From assembly GCA_029721435.1 (NCBI GenBank), contig CM056580.1:27460367-27524366 (forward strand): DNA of 64,000 bases, given 5' to 3'. Source of the DNA: Gymnothorax reevesii. Taxonomy: Eukaryota; Chordata; Actinopteri; Anguilliformes; Muraenidae. Positions 1 through 13,066 of this stretch are shown here, piece after piece (positions within the stretch are counted from its first letter, which is position 1; each line of letters opens with the position of its first letter). The notes under the pieces were generated by a model. The model was given only the letters and a program-made list of their open reading frames with translations. It did not search any database and was not told the origin of the DNA. The position numbers were made by a program, and so were the translations under genes.

Positions 1-2980
1 TCAAATAAATAGGCTACGAGCTAAGGCATGCTTTTAAACATTTCTAAGGCAATTATGATCAATCGCTCATGGCAAGCTGTAAAAGGACATGAAAAACGTT
101 TTTAAACTTTGGAGCGGTGTCCGCTTGGTAATTGGACAATACATAGAATATATGCAAGAAACACAACCTACGCAACAACTGGACTTCAATTTGGCTCAGA
201 CTCATTCTAATAATAAATAAAATGTTCCTCAGTGTGCGTATACTGTGCAGTAGCCAACGCCTAATGACTCGACAGCCAATTAACTTATATCGGGACGTGT
301 TCTAACATCACTAGACTGAGCACACTTTTTCGCACGGTCCGAGAACAGAGCCCACCACAGACTTGAGAGAGTGCTCACACCAGATAGTGGGCTATGAATT
401 TGAGAATTTAGTCCTTATATTTACATCGAGTGTAACTTCGTGTTCTATATAAATCAGGTCCTCAGAAGAATTCATAATAGCCTACTATAATATGGGGAGT
501 AGGCCTAATTAATCTTTTCACAGCTATTCGGTTGGGGTAATTAATAAGCAACGTTTTATGAAAGCAGAAAAAGGAATCAACGCATGCATTTTCCTCGTAC
601 TTTCAATGAGCACACCAGGAAAAATTATCGAATTAGCACAGCAGTAATTCTCATTAGAATTACCTGCGTTATAAAGCTGGAGTGTCACCATTACAGATCA
701 TTGCGTTTCACCTAATTTGGTGCTATTCATGTTTAGATGGACTATTTACATTCTTGTTAAGCCAGTCATAAAAAAGTGGTACCTATATCATATCTGCAGT
801 GCGCGATATGGCAAACGAGAGAGGTTAACGAGTGGTTTTCAAATACATGACCATATTAAAGAAAAGAATGAACCAAGAGCTACAAAGTTGCTCAAAGAAT
901 GGACCCTTAGCAATTAAAGCTTATTACTGTCATTATATATTTTTTCACAATGAACAACTCAATACATAAAAAAATTGTTATTAAAAAAGCTTATGGTAAA
1001 AAATAAATAAATAGCCTATCCTTAATAAATGACCAAATTTTAATTCAGCGACATAATTTGATTCCGCTGTGTTTGCAATAGGCCGACAATAGCACAGCAA
1101 AGTGCGCTGTGAACAGGGGTCTAAGATTTGTTCATGACAAGCAAAGCAAATCCCCACGTTACATTAACAGAAGGCAAACGAGAATGATCTCCTTTAACGG
1201 GGCAATTATTGTCTAATTTAGAGATTGTTGCAATTACGGGATAGTGATTGGAAAACCAGAAGTGATCCCGGAGGACATAGTTGAGAACTGGTCTGTATTG
1301 TCCCCCATCGGTAAGCCGACAACATTACAAAAGTCTCACAGTTCCAAAAACACGTAGGCCTACGTACTTGTATTTACACACATCAAATGAAACCGGCCTA
1401 CACGTCCTGCGCCACTACCTACAGCTTTCCAACCCGTGGGAGTAGCAGGCCTATACGAGAAAAGCAACTGAAATAGGCCTACCGGACACATGCATTGTAC
1501 AGGCGAAATTGCAAGCAAACTACACGACACACATTAAGTTCTCAAGTTTTAGTATGCCCCTTTATACCAGGGACTTGGTAATGCAGTATCAGCATTTCAT
1601 TATTTCTCATTCTCACCCTCATTTCTCTCAGGAAATGGGCTATGGGCTGCACACATTGCTACAACTACTCTTACTAATACAAACGTAATAATATTAATAC
1701 CACGACAACTACTATTCCTACCAATAATGATAATAATAATAACATCATCATCATCATCATGAAAGATTATAAGAATGGCAACAATACATCACAATGAGTA
1801 CATCAATTTAATTACTGGTTATATAGTTTCCAATTTTTATATAGTAATAAATGTAGACTTTTTTTTCAGAAGAACTTTGTATAACAATATTGAGGCAGAA
1901 AATTCCCAAAAATTAAGAACATATTAAGAACCTCCCGAGGCAGAGAACAAGTAGATAATACAATGTTTAGAACCCTTACAGCTCTGCATAGTTTGTAAGA
2001 GAGCCTTCACAAAGAGCCCTCACAGTTATTTAACCCTTTAACTGTCTACTTCCTCCTTCTAGTCAAGCACATTTCGAGTCGCTATATCTGATTTAAAGAT
2101 AATTAACCTGACTGAGCCACCTTTAGCATTTGGGTGTGGTATGTTATGCTGAAAGAATCAAATCAGTTAAGTAGAATTCATCCTGCTATTAGGTATAATG
2201 ACTGAAAATGTGCTCTACCAAAAGACTGACCCGACAATAAAAGGGTTAAAATGCTATTGGCACATAAAATCCATTGTCTTAAGCCATTATTAATAATAAA
2301 AAAAAATGGTATTTATATGTATGCACGAAAGTAAAACTTGGAACCAAAAGGGCGGAAAAAATCCTGGAAACATGCAAAAACTAAATATCTACAAACTAAA
2401 GCAAGTAATGGACATCTAATCTGAGCTCTGTGCTCCAGATAGTCCCATGAAAGTGCAATTATACTTTGATCAGGTCATCGTGCAGATCACTGAATGCATT
2501 TGATTTCACCCTTGTGTTCTTGGAACCATTCTTCATGTTTTAGCAGTGTGTATGTGGGTGTTTGTGTATGTTTGGAGTGCGGGGACATCATGAGGGAACA
2601 GTATTTAAACTACAGGATACACTTAGTCTTATGAAATGGCTACATATTGTTTACCTTCATCTAGTTTACATATCCACGAAGGGCAATCACAGAGTCCAAT
2701 GAAATAGCTGCCTTCATCATTCCAGAACCATCATCATATTTAATAATTATCAATATACATTGTGGAGTGAATATGTCCTTTGACTTTCTCCAAAGAGAAA
2801 CACACCAAGTTGTATTAAAGAATTAAATTTGACTTTGTTGCACCTTCTATCTTTCAGTGGTCCAGGTAATGTCAGCCATGCACCATGTTATATTTTTGTA
2901 CATTATATGATGGTTTCCAAATGGTGGCCCTACCATGAAGGGCTGTAGTTCTATAGTCAATAGCAACTGTCCTATCAAGT
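1..2980. other. AT-rich stretch with no recognised gene
   Basis: No ORF resembles a known protein and no convincing exon pattern was found on either strand. It holds short simple-sequence tracts, for example ATC/ATA-type repeats near 1725-1765, and nothing else I can name. Confidence 0.5.
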
Positions 2981-2989
2981 TTCACGGTG

Positions 2990-3635
2990 AGTGGCAGGAC
3001 CTAAATGCAAAACAATTGACACAAATGAATCTTTACTGGCTTTCAATGATTCCTGGGCAGAGGTAAATAGAATGCAAAGCAGGGTAGCTTGGTGTAGATC
3101 AGAATCTGGAACTTGTGGATCTTGAGTAGAGCTTTTTGGGAACTTGAGGGAGCAGGCGCCGATGGCAGGATTTGAATCCTGGTCGTCCACTTAGCAGGCA
3201 GGAGAGTTACCACAGGGCCACTGGGGCAGGCTGGCTTGAGGATGGGCCGCCTGGACAGTAACCACTCAGGCAGGCAGGGGAGCGGTAAGCCAGATGGCTT
3301 GGACAGGGGCACAGGAGACAGCAGACAGGAACCAGGAAACACACTGGCAGAACGCATAGTCAGAAGCAGAAGGCTTTCAGGTTTACCGGGGCAGGAACGA
3401 GAGGACGTATTCAGAGGCAGGCAGAGTCAATTCCAGGAAGTCAGACTGAAGACAAAGGCTGGAGAGTAGTGCATGCTGCAACAGCAATCTCGCAAAGAGT
3501 GAGTGAAACAGAGCTGCTTAAATACTGGCAGGGTAATGAGAGTCATCTGCGAGCAATTGCAGTAGAAGGGGTGTGGCCAGGCAGAGGAAGGGGTGTGGCT
3601 GGAGTAAGAGGCAGCAGCAGCAGACTGTGACACCA
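2990..3635 (-). repeat. LTR-like / tRNA-related interspersed repeat
   Basis: Read on the minus strand, the segment begins with TGTCACAGTCTGCTGC near 3632, has a TATA-like GTATTTAAGCAGC near 3525, and then a C/T-rich stretch of the kind seen in teleost LTR elements. At 3228-3160 it carries a tRNA-like block with an A-box-like TGGCCCTGTGG and a B-box-like GGATTCAAATCC. Either it is a solo LTR with a primer-binding or tRNA-like part, or a composite with a tRNA-derived SINE. No coding capacity remains. Confidence 0.45.
3160..3228 (-). repeat. tRNA-like SINE head (not a functional tRNA gene)
   Basis: The minus strand shows an A-box-like element, a middle reading CCTGCTAAG that resembles a Ser-type anticodon loop, and a B-box-like GGATTCAAATCC. 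No clean acceptor stem could be paired, and the block lies inside a longer repeat, so this is better called a tRNA-derived repeat. Confidence 0.4.
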
Positions 3636-3639
3636 AGGC

Positions 3640-6600
3640 CGACTTCGGGCGACGAAGTCATGTTACTTGAGTAGTAGATTGTGGACAAAAATTACCCCTG
3701 CGCGCTGTAACGAGCATGATAAACCGGTATTCGCGTGTGCCAGAATGATGCAAGTCCCCTGGAACCAATGTGATGATGTGTCTTTGCATGCGACATGATG
3801 ATATATAAGGATCTGGTGCTGCACAGATTGTGTGGTGAGAGTGAGAACAAGTCCGAGTCCTTGGGCGTTTCGCATGGCTATCGAGTGCCTCAAAAAAGTG
3901 CTATTTTTGCTGCCCCCAAGTTCGAGTCCGTCTCCTCCAATATCAATCGGGTTTCTTACCCCGTATTTTCCTCTCCTCTCACCTCCATTGACAGCCCAGC
4001 CCAGGGGCGCAGGAGCGAGCCCTTCTCAGCCGTAGAAACCGGACGCACTCCCCCCAGCCACGGACAGGTTTGTCACAGCCCACATGTTTTCAGAGCTCTG
4101 CGCCCGAATGGGAGGATCACGGACATGAGTAACGCCAAGGTCTTAGCCGCGTGACATCACTACTCGAGAAACCCTGGGTGATGTGGGGATTATGATCGTG
4201 AACTCTGACCCTACCGGTCTAGAACAATTTTGGTCACGTGACGCTGTGATCTCGGAATTCGAGCAAAACAAGCAACACTGACACAGGTTACTCATGTAGG
4301 TCAACCGAAGTTGGCCCAAGTGTCTGTCAGTCCCTGTTCGAGAGCTCTGACTTTCAGCACCGTGCTTTTCTGTTGTTTCTCTTTCTTGGTGGTGGACATA
4401 TGTAGACATAATTTTTCAGACGGCTCGTCTGAAAATTTAGCAATTTTTGTGATAAATGCAACCGCAATCCAGGCACCAACTATTTGTCCCCTCTAGAACA
4501 TGTGTGTATCCTCATCTTGCTTTGGAGACTTACCTGAAAACGTGCCGCAGGTTAGAATTCTTTCAAGCAAGCACATTGCTAATGTCCCATTCATGCACCG
4601 TGAATGTAGCTGAAACTCGCAAACAGTTTTATGTAGATCGCCAGCAAAAGCCCCCAGGTCGGAAACAAAACAGGCTTTTGAACGGCAACAGCAAACTGAC
4701 AATAGAATCTCCACACAAACTGTTGTAAGAAGTCATCTAAGTTCTCATCAACGCCCTGCACATCAGGAGGAATTCAGGCAGGCTGAATATCTGGTCGTGT
4801 CGGGGACGGGTAGGTGAGCCGTGCCATGCAGTACTGCCAATAAGCAGGCATGGGCTGGGGGAGGGGAGGAATTGACAGTGTGGAAGAACACTGGACCATC
4901 CATCACTAGCAGCCAAAAAAACCGTATTCAGCACTCTAACTACAACAACATGGCTACTAGAAAAGTTCTGAAGACTTTTTGGACCCATGAAAAAAGGGGG
5001 AAACTTTAGTTTAATGCATCACATTGCGCCATTTCCTGTCTCACTCCTCGCATGTGTTTTGTACTGCATTCCGATCTGAAAACATGATTACTTCTTCATA
5101 CACACTCATCCTCCAATGCAGGGCGGAGTCCCCAAAAAACCCAGATGTAAGATGGACACCTGCATTCCTGTCCAGTTTTGTTGAGGGAAGGCCAAATTTT
5201 TATTGCTCAAGCCCTCTGTTTTCCTCCCTAAAACTGAGCAAATAAAACTCATCCCTCCACAGTTTGATACTGCCCAGAATGCTTTCCTCATTCTCCCTCG
5301 GTAAAATCTTCACCTCCACCATTTTATTTGTGCTGGCAAAAGGAAGAATTATGGCAGGAAAAAATGGTAAGACTTGTGTCAGAGCAGTGTTTTAGTGTGT
5401 AACATATTACAGGTGTATATGCAAATAGCAATGTTTGCGGTTGGGAGGCATTTATTTTGCATTTAAGTATTTAACTTTACGGTCCATTTTTGTTGTAGTA
5501 TATAGTACCTGTCAGGGCTGCTCCAGTACTTAATTTTACAAGAAAACATTAACTATTTGCATATATGAGTAGCGAACATGATAAGAAGCTTGGCTGCTAG
5601 CTAATACACCGACGTGAGAGCTGCAGCGATTGGACAAGCACGCCTTCTTCTTCTGACTATAAACATACAATACAGAGCACGGGTGAAATGAAAGAACAAT
5701 ATACAGGCAACTAACTCAGTCTGCTCTATGGTAACAAAAGCTTCCCATTGGCTTGTTGACAAATGTTGAAGTGCAGAAGAACCCCGGGATTCATTCCAAT
5801 TCAAAGAGCCACAACCTCTCCCCTCCATTGCTCTCCCTCACTTGAGGAGGGCTCCTTCGCCTGCCAGGTCACTCGGACGGCTTACTCGAATGGAGGAAAG
5901 AAGTGAAGGGAGCATTTTATTTGGGATTGGAACACGGCCTTGGTAAAAACAAAAATAAATAAAAATTAGTTTGGAGACCAGGCAGCTTCGTATTGTTGGT
6001 GAAAGATCTTCTAACTGGCTTTTCTAAAATGAGATACTGCCAATCACTACTCAATGCAAGCCAGATTAGTGTTCGTCTACATCCTAACCTGCATCCCGAC
6101 CTCATCCCGATCTCACGCATATGTGAGCAACAACCTTACGAGATCAAAGTGACCACAGTTTTGAGAGGCAGGTGCTGCACTTCCTCCCTGCTGACGAAGG
6201 AGAGGGGCATGATTGGAAATGTCTGGCTGTCCTCTGATCACAGAGCGAATTGGGTCTAATTTTGACCAACTGCCATGTTTTGTAGAAAATCCCAATTTTA
6301 TGAGTAAATGTAATATGTGATGTTTAATGAATGAATGTTTCATCTTTTAACACACAAACTGTGCATAGGTGAAGGCAATAAAAGCATACACAATATCTTA
6401 AGCAGTGAAGCTCTCTACAAATGTTTTTTTTTTTAATTCTATTTCAGATATTTTTATTTCGCTCTGTAAGAATGTGGTCTGCAAGCATCAGGTAGTATAC
6501 AGATCTTACCGGATGTAAATACTTCTATGACTTCCTGTAAAATCCTTGAAGGCAGCTGGAAACTGGCCGGCTTGACTACAGCTTTTTGGTCGGTGTAGTG

Positions 6601-7640
6601 TGACTAAGGCATAACTAACATTCAAATTAATAACAACCAGCTGCGTATATGCTTTTTTAATTGCGGTTTAAATACTTTAAAGTAATCGCTATTTTCAGGG
6701 ATGTTTTCTGTAGCCTACGTGAGATACATAGTGTCATAAGTCATTCGAGAGAAAAAAAAAAAAACTCACATTAATGCCTTCAGGGCAAGAAAATCTGTCA
6801 GACAAGACACATATGAGTAACAGCCTCTGCCCACAGAGATTCTGTCGGGTTGGGGTTCCCTTATTGGTGACTAATTGAGGAGAGGGCGCAAGGTATTTTC
6901 TTTACAGACTACGGCACTGCTGGTGCTTCGAAAATTTTAATGCCAAATTCTCGCGAAAGCTTTGTATTCACTGAAACTCCAGTAACACAATATTGGTCGA
7001 ACCAGAAGACATTTATTTAAGATCTCACAAATAGGACACAGACAAACCCTCGAATTTTGCAAGCATTCAACTAATGGGAAAGCTGTATTCAAATAAATGA
7101 GAATTCAAGTATATGCTAGGTTCAGCTTTGAAAATACAGGACTAACAGCACTGCATTTTCAATATAGGATACTGTACTTTGGCCTCAACTGACTCAATTA
7201 TGAGGCTTCGTGAGATACGACACAAAAAAAAAAATCCACTCCGACTGCGGAAATAAACGCTTTTGCAAAATACAAATGCTAAGCTTATTTTTTTTACAAG
7301 ACAGTATGAATAAAAAAATAATCCTATTTTGTCTGTGAGGTCCGCCGGTACGCATGGTCTCCACGCCCAGTGAAACAGCATCCTGTCAGTCGTAGGAAGT
7401 CAATCAGCTCTTCTCCAACTCCTACCAAATCAAGAAATTCGTTTATCTGCGCGGTATTTCCTCTTGTGGAAAGTTATTACTGTTAAAGGTAGCCTACTGC
7501 ATTTGTTCGTCAAGCCGTAGGCGGACAGGAAAAAAGAGCATCGTTGAAGTTCAACTGTGAAATGCAACCGATAGAGCCTGTCCGTGATTATGCAACCAGC
7601 TGTTGTGTCATGTCTGGAGGATGCGCATAGTCTAATGGCG
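3640..7640. other. non-coding stretch, no recognised gene
   Basis: Only short ORFs occur and none looks like a known protein or has exon-like borders. Composition is mixed, with no clear transposon ends found by eye. Confidence 0.4.
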
Positions 7641-7714
7641 CTACACTGCGTGCGAACTTTCTCTACGTTGGTGAGCTGGGCGAGTCACGAGGTGCGACCT
7701 AGAATACCACTTCG

Positions 7715-7892
7715 CCATTGGCTGAGCCGCTTGATTAACGTATTATTACTGTAACATAGAGATGGATATCGCAACACCAATGACGTAATCCACCTCAGAG
7801 CTCAGTATCTTGCTTCCGTCAATCGCTGGTTGTGTTGTTTATGAATATTCATGATATTTCCCGGTTCAATGGAAATTTTCTTGCCGTATAAA
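7715..7892 (+). promoter_or_regulatory. candidate RNA polymerase II promoter cluster
   Basis: Within 180 bp on the plus strand there are an inverted CCAAT (CCATTGG, 7715-7721), a forward CCAAT (7777-7781) overlapping a CRE-like TGACGTAA (7781-7788), an octamer-like palindrome ATGAATATTCAT (7841-7852) and TATAAA (7887-7892). The order and spacing are those of a strong TATA promoter with a start near 7915-7920. No recognised ORF follows, so the transcript is unknown. Confidence 0.35.
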
Positions 7893-8245
7893 GTACCAGT
7901 GAACGTCATTCACATCTTCAATTACACACTGTAGTCTTAAGACACAATCTTAATTTCTTATCGCTAGATTGACTAGAGTCTGGGGGTTTGAATCCGTCGT
8001 TGTATTGTCGATAAATTAATGACAAAGATATATTCATTAACAGTTAAGTTTGCAAATCTCTGCTGGAAAACTGGCGGAAGCTTGTGGCAAAAATGGTGCA
8101 ATGTGCGAGTAGACCGTGACGACATGGACTTAATGAACAAGCAAATGTCTGTATCAATGCAAGGCATTGACACACACTGCATATATGACAATCAGGTATC
8201 GAGTTTGACAGGGCATCCCAAGTACTGAGTTTGCCTCAGACTTGC

Positions 8246-8389
8246 TCACTCAAGGCTATCTGAGCACTTGGCGCACAGACCTGCAGCTGGAGTGATGACT
8301 TCGGGCAGCGGGTCGCTGTACATGTGTCCGGCCAGGGAGATTGAATATTCTGCCTGCCACACAGCCACAATGGGAAACAAAATCGCCAT
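8246..8389 (-). CDS. orphan ORF with signal-peptide-like N terminus, possible first exon
   Basis: From the ATG at 8389 the minus strand reads MAILFPIVAVWQA and then EYSISLAGHMYSD, which looks like a cleavable secretory leader. A donor-like CAG|GTCTGT occurs at about 8283-8275, so the true exon could end there rather than at the stop at 8246. I do not recognise the product and found no second exon. It may be chance. Confidence 0.2.
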   Translation of the reverse strand: MAILFPIVAVWQAEYSISLAGHMYSDPLPEVITPAAGLCAKCSDSLE

Positions 8390-8706
8390 GAGGCTCACTT
8401 TAAATGGTGGTTGTGAAATTAGAATATGCACTACTATTAAATTATTTAAGAAGTGCTGCTTTTTAATGTAAAGACAAAAATGGCTGTATTAATCTGAGTC
8501 TGTTTAGCAGCATAATTTTAATCCTGCATGTATAGCGCACCAAAATAAATGAGGTCATTTGAAGATCATACCACAAAGAAACTCCCTGTCATGTCTTGAA
8601 TATCAATCAGTTGTTTGTGAGTAATGTTTAGTTGTCTTAAAAACGATACAGCTGTCAGGATGCTGAAGGATTTTTAATTTTACAGCCATTTTTGAACGCA
8701 AATGGT

Positions 8707-8730
8707 AAAAAAAAAAAAAAAAAAAAAAAA
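8707..8730. repeat. poly(A) tract
   Basis: A run of 24 adenines. It could be the tail of a retroposed sequence, but no target-site duplication was found. Confidence 0.7.
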
Positions 8731-8922
8731 GTCCATTGTAACTATAACCTCAGCGGGTATTTTGTGTTTGTTAGTTTGTTATTCCAACTACCGTCTGCAC
8801 AGCCCTATTTTTACATCAGCCATGCTAAAAAACCTGGTTAGACTGGTAAACAAACAATGAACAACAACAATATTTTTATATGATTTATCGTGAGATTTTT
8901 GTTACATGTGGGAATTTTTAAG

Positions 8923-8923
8923 G

Positions 8924-8996
<73 letters not shown>

Positions 8997-8998
8997 TA
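8923..8998. repeat. compound (CT)n(AT)n microsatellite
   Basis: About 12 CT units are followed by about 20 AT units. The left end of the Tc1-like transposon lies at its 3' edge, which fits the TA target of that superfamily. Confidence 0.9.
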
Positions 8999-9303
8999 GT
9001 TCTGTGAAAAAGTATTTGCCCCCTTCCTGATTTCTTTTTTTTTTAAAGATATCCAAACCTACCTGGCCCTATGTGAAAAAGTAATTGCTCCCCCCTTGTT
9101 AAATCATGAATTAACTGTAATTAACCACATTTTTTGAGTTCAATTTCACCAGCCACACTCAGGCCTGATTACTGCCAGACCTGTTAAATCAAGAAATCAC
9201 TTAAATAGAACCTGTCTGACAAAGTGAAGTACCGGTAGGCTAAAAGATCTCAACAAGTGACACATCATGCCGCGATCTAAAGAAATTCAAGAACAGATGA
9301 GAA

Positions 9304-10536
9304 CATGCCAAACATGCCATGTTTAAGTTCTGTGCCTGGCTATGCCATGTTGTTTGATTCTGTGTTTAGTTACCACTGCATATGTCTGACTATTCTTTTG
9401 TTGCGTATTGTGTTTTTGGTAATTTGGATTTCATGTTTTATTACTTCCTCATGCCTTAGTTATCATGTCATGTTTTTATTTCCACGCATTGCATTACGTC
9501 TACCCTGTCTTGTCTTGTGTGTATCTTTGCTCACGGTCGCTAGTCTTGCGTGCCTCTCATTCAGGTGATATATTGGTTTCTGGGTTTCAATCTTCTTTCA
9601 TTATCTCGTGTTCTTCCTTCCTCCCTCCTTTTACTATCTACTAACCGTACTAACAGTTTATTGTTTTCGATAATTACTAACACTTATTAACATTGTATAT
9701 TTTTACTAACTTACCAACATGCACTCGGGATTATATAGCTGCACTTACTAACTGACTAACGATCTCTCAGCAGTCGCCCAATTCTAGTCTCCGCCTCCTT
9801 ACCTATCCCTGATTATCTCTGCAGCAAGTTTCTGTGGATTTCCACTTATACTTTGTGCTTTCCTTTTCTTTAATCTATGCACTTTAGTACTCCTTAACCG
9901 GAGCTGTCGGTTTGTTCATAGGATTGTCTTGTGATCCCTGTCTGCGTTTTGGCATTTGCCAAATTCATGCAATTAGGTTATTCCTCATGTGTCTCTCCTA
10001 TTATTGTATCATTGATCACACCTGTTTCTTCCTGGTCATGTGTTCACCCCGGATGTGTATTTAAGATGTCTTTTCTAGCACTTCCAGTGTCAGATCGTTC
10101 TTCCTAGCTTCCTGTGCCACGTTGTTCTCGCCTTGATTCTTAGTGATTTATCTTTCTGACTGGATTGCCCGACCTTCGATTTTTGCCTTTGTGATTTTGG
10201 ATTATTGTTGCATCTGTGTGTTTTGACCATTTGTCTGCCCGACTACGAGATCTCTGTTTGCTGCCCTGGTAACGATTCGGATTACGTTCTGTGGATTCTG
10301 GCTTGCTTCTCTGATAGAACTATTCCTGTGTACCAGACCCATTTGTGTCCAACTACGATTACTGTGATTGCTGCCCTGGTTTTTGATACAATTTTTGCCC
10401 AACTGGATTTTGATTTTTGGATTGTGGACTCCTTACTGTTGCTTTCTGCCCTGCGGGGGTTCTCCGCCTTTACCAATAAAACAAGCTCTACTGCATTTCC
10501 TGGTTCTTGTGACTGGTTCCTGATCGGTACATTACA
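9304..10536 (+). mobile_element. 1.23 kb LTR-like insertion nested in the Tc1 element
   Basis: The Tc1 sequence is broken and resumes on the other side with a repeated GAGAA (9299-9303 and 10537-10541), a likely 5-bp target-site duplication. Inside are a TATA-like GTATTTAAGATG (about 10059) and a late AATAAAAC (about 10477), as in a solo LTR. It contains an internal near-repeat around GCTGCCCTGGT (10260 and 10370). It has no gag/pol; short ORFs crossing it are not genes. Confidence 0.6.
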
Positions 10537-10540
10537 GAGA

Positions 10541-11560
10541 AATAAAGTCATTGACATCTATCAGTCTGGAAAGGGTTACAAAGCCATTTCTTAGGCTTTG
10601 GGACTTCAGCGAATCACAGTGAGAGCCATAATCCACAAATGGAGAAAACTTGGAACAGCGGTGAACGTTCCCAGGAGTGGCCGACCTACCAAAATTACTC
10701 CAAGACCGCATCGACGACTCATCCTGGTGGTCACGAAAGAACCCAGAACAACATCAAAGAACTGCAGGCCTCACTTGCCTCAGTAAAAGTCATTCATGAT
10801 TCAACAATAAGAGAGAGACTGAACAAAAATGGCATCCATGGGAGAGTTCAAAAGGCAAAAACCACTGCTGACTAAAAAGAACACAAAGGCTCGTTTCACA
10901 TATGCCGAAAAACATCTGGATGATCCCAAAGACTTCTGTGGAAAATATACTGTGGACTGACGAGACAAAAGTTCGAATTTTTGGAAAGTGTGCATCCCAA
11001 TACATCTGACGTAAAACTAAGACAGCAGTTCATAAAAAGAACATCATACCAACAATCAAACATGGTGGTGGTAGTGTGATGGTCTGGGGCAGCTTTGGCT
11101 GCTTTAGGACCTGGACGACTTGCCGTAATTGATGGAACCATGAATTCTGCTCTCCACAAGAAAATCCTGAAGGGCAATGTCCAGCCATCAGTTCCTGACC
11201 TCAAGCTCAAGCACACTTGGGTTATGCAACAGGACAATGATCCGAAACACACTAAAAAATCTACCTCCTAATGGCAAAAAAAAACAAAAAACAAAATGAA
11301 GGTTTTGGAGTGGTCTAGTCATAGTCCGAACTGAAATCTGATTGAGATGCTGTGGCATGACCTTAGACAGGCCTTTCATGCATTAAAAACCCTCCACTGT
11401 GGCTGAATTAAAACAGTTCTGCAAAGAAGAGTGGGCCAAAATTCTTCTACAGCGATTTGAAAGACTCATTGCTAGTTATCGAAAACACATGATTGCAGTT
11501 GTTGTCGCCAAGGGTGGCACAACCAGCTGTTAAGTTGAGGGGGCAATTACTTTTTCACCT
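10541..11560 (+). pseudogene. Tc1-family transposase remnant
   Basis: The pieces in order read NKVIDIYQSGKGYKAIS, then GLQRITVRAIIHKWRKLGT and SGRPTKITPR (the helix-turn-helix and GRPR-like linker), and later fragments resembling HDSTIRERLNKNGIHGR. Stops and frameshifts separate them and no full catalytic DDE core can be read in one frame. The protein would have cut and rejoined the transposon ends; it is dead here. Confidence 0.8.
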
Positions 11561-11799
11561 AGGGCCAAGTAGGTTTGAATAGCTTTTTCCCTCAATAAAT
11601 TAAGTTATATTAAGTTTTAATTAATATATATAAAACTTGTATTGAGTTTTAATTAAAACTGCATTTTGTCTTTACTTTGGTTATCTTTATCAAATACTAT
11701 TATACCTTTTGTGACAGTCTGAAACACGTAAGTGTGACAAATATGCAAAAAAAAAAAAAAATCAGGAAGGTAGCAAATACTTTTTCACAGCACTGTAAT

Positions 11800-13020
11800 A
11801 TACATAGTATATAGTATATGAAACAAGTAAATTTTCCATTTATAGTGAGCTTATGCAAGGTTTTACTCAACGATTTTCATAAGTTTCTGATGACAGCACC
11901 AAGAGTATAAGATTCTGGTTATCACATTACTGGATTTCGAAATATAATAGAAATCAAATGTAATTCCTTTCAGTGCACATTATAGGTTTTCATTGAGCTA
12001 ACTCTATCGCTCTGCTAACTTAGTCACTGAGTCACCGACATTCATTAGCTAGCTAAAGTTAGCTCACTAGCTAACAAACTACAGTTACGAAGTGGTTATG
12101 GAAAAGAACTGTATGCACACTTGCAAGCTGGCTAAGCAACATTAACTTACATATGTGAGTGGCACTTTCCTAGCTTGCTCCAGCGCTGAGCCATATCGAT
12201 TTAACCAACGTTACACTATGTATTCCGTTTGGCTAAATATTAACAGCATGACATGATGCAGAAGATTTGTTTCCCCACACTCTCAGCTAATTAAATTTTC
12301 ACGCATGTGCCTAGGGTAATATCAAAAATATGTCATCAGCTGGGCTATGGAAAAAGTACCACAGTCATGTGATTAGTATATATATTTAATACTTTGAAAA
12401 AAGTGACACGTATCTAGATCTGCTACTTCACAGAATGCAATTTTATCAAGGTACTATATCAGTCAGTTATGCGAGTCAGTCGGGAAGGGACATCGTTTTT
12501 TACAAAATGTCAAATCTGGGGAAGTCCACTTCAAGAGGCTAACAGAGCCAAAACACTTACTGACAGCTTTTTTTGCATATTTTTTGTTTTTATGTGTGAT
12601 GCTCTTTCTTGTATTTTACTGTGACTCTAGTGTGACTTGTAAAGCACTTTGAAACCTTGGTTTTGATAGGTACTATGGAAAGAAAGTTTATTTATTAACT
12701 TATTTACTTGTATGTCACACTATTTACACTTCCTGAAGGGGATTCTGTTGTTCTGATATGGAACAGAGGTGGGAGTTTCGAGATATAATAATACAAAGAT
12801 TTGGTCAGGGTTTACTGTTAATCACCCTCTTTGTGTTTCCATTCTACCTGGTGTTTCCCAACTTCCCCTGCACACCGACCTCAAGCTGAGTCAAACCTTC
12901 CGTGCCTTAATGCCTGACCTCCCTCTCTCTGTTTGTATGAGCCTACCGGGGTACCCTGATTGAGTCATCCCAGAACCAAGTGGGGGATTCAGTCCGAAAC
13001 ACCTTTGAAGCAGTTTTTGT
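11800..13020. other. non-coding stretch, no recognised gene
   Basis: AT-rich DNA with a cluster of GCTAGCTAA-like short palindromic words near 12040-12090. No exon or mobile-element end was identified. Confidence 0.4.
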
Positions 13021-13021
13021 G

Positions 13022-13066
13022 TTGTGTGTGCATGTGTGCATGTGTGTGTGTGTGTGTGTGTGTGTG
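13022..13066. repeat. (TG)n microsatellite
   Basis: An imperfect then perfect run of TG units. Confidence 0.9.

Larger units (their letters stand above)
8997..11795 (+). mobile_element. Tc1-like transposon, interrupted and inactive
   Basis: The ends are inverted repeats: the left begins around CTGTGAAAAAGTATTTGC and the right ends in its reverse complement, GCAAATACTTTTTCACAG then CACTG, each next to a TA. Without the nested insertion at 9304-10536 the element is about 1.57 kb, the normal Tc1 size. The right part holds plus-strand transposase pieces. Confidence 0.88.

Noticed and set aside
3795..4154. 119-codon plus-strand ORF
   Set aside because: No recognisable motif, an overlapping ORF in another frame, and no splice or promoter support.
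10205..10594. 129-codon plus-strand ORF
   Set aside because: It spans the end of the LTR-like insert and runs into Tc1 sequence. No domain; a chance frame.
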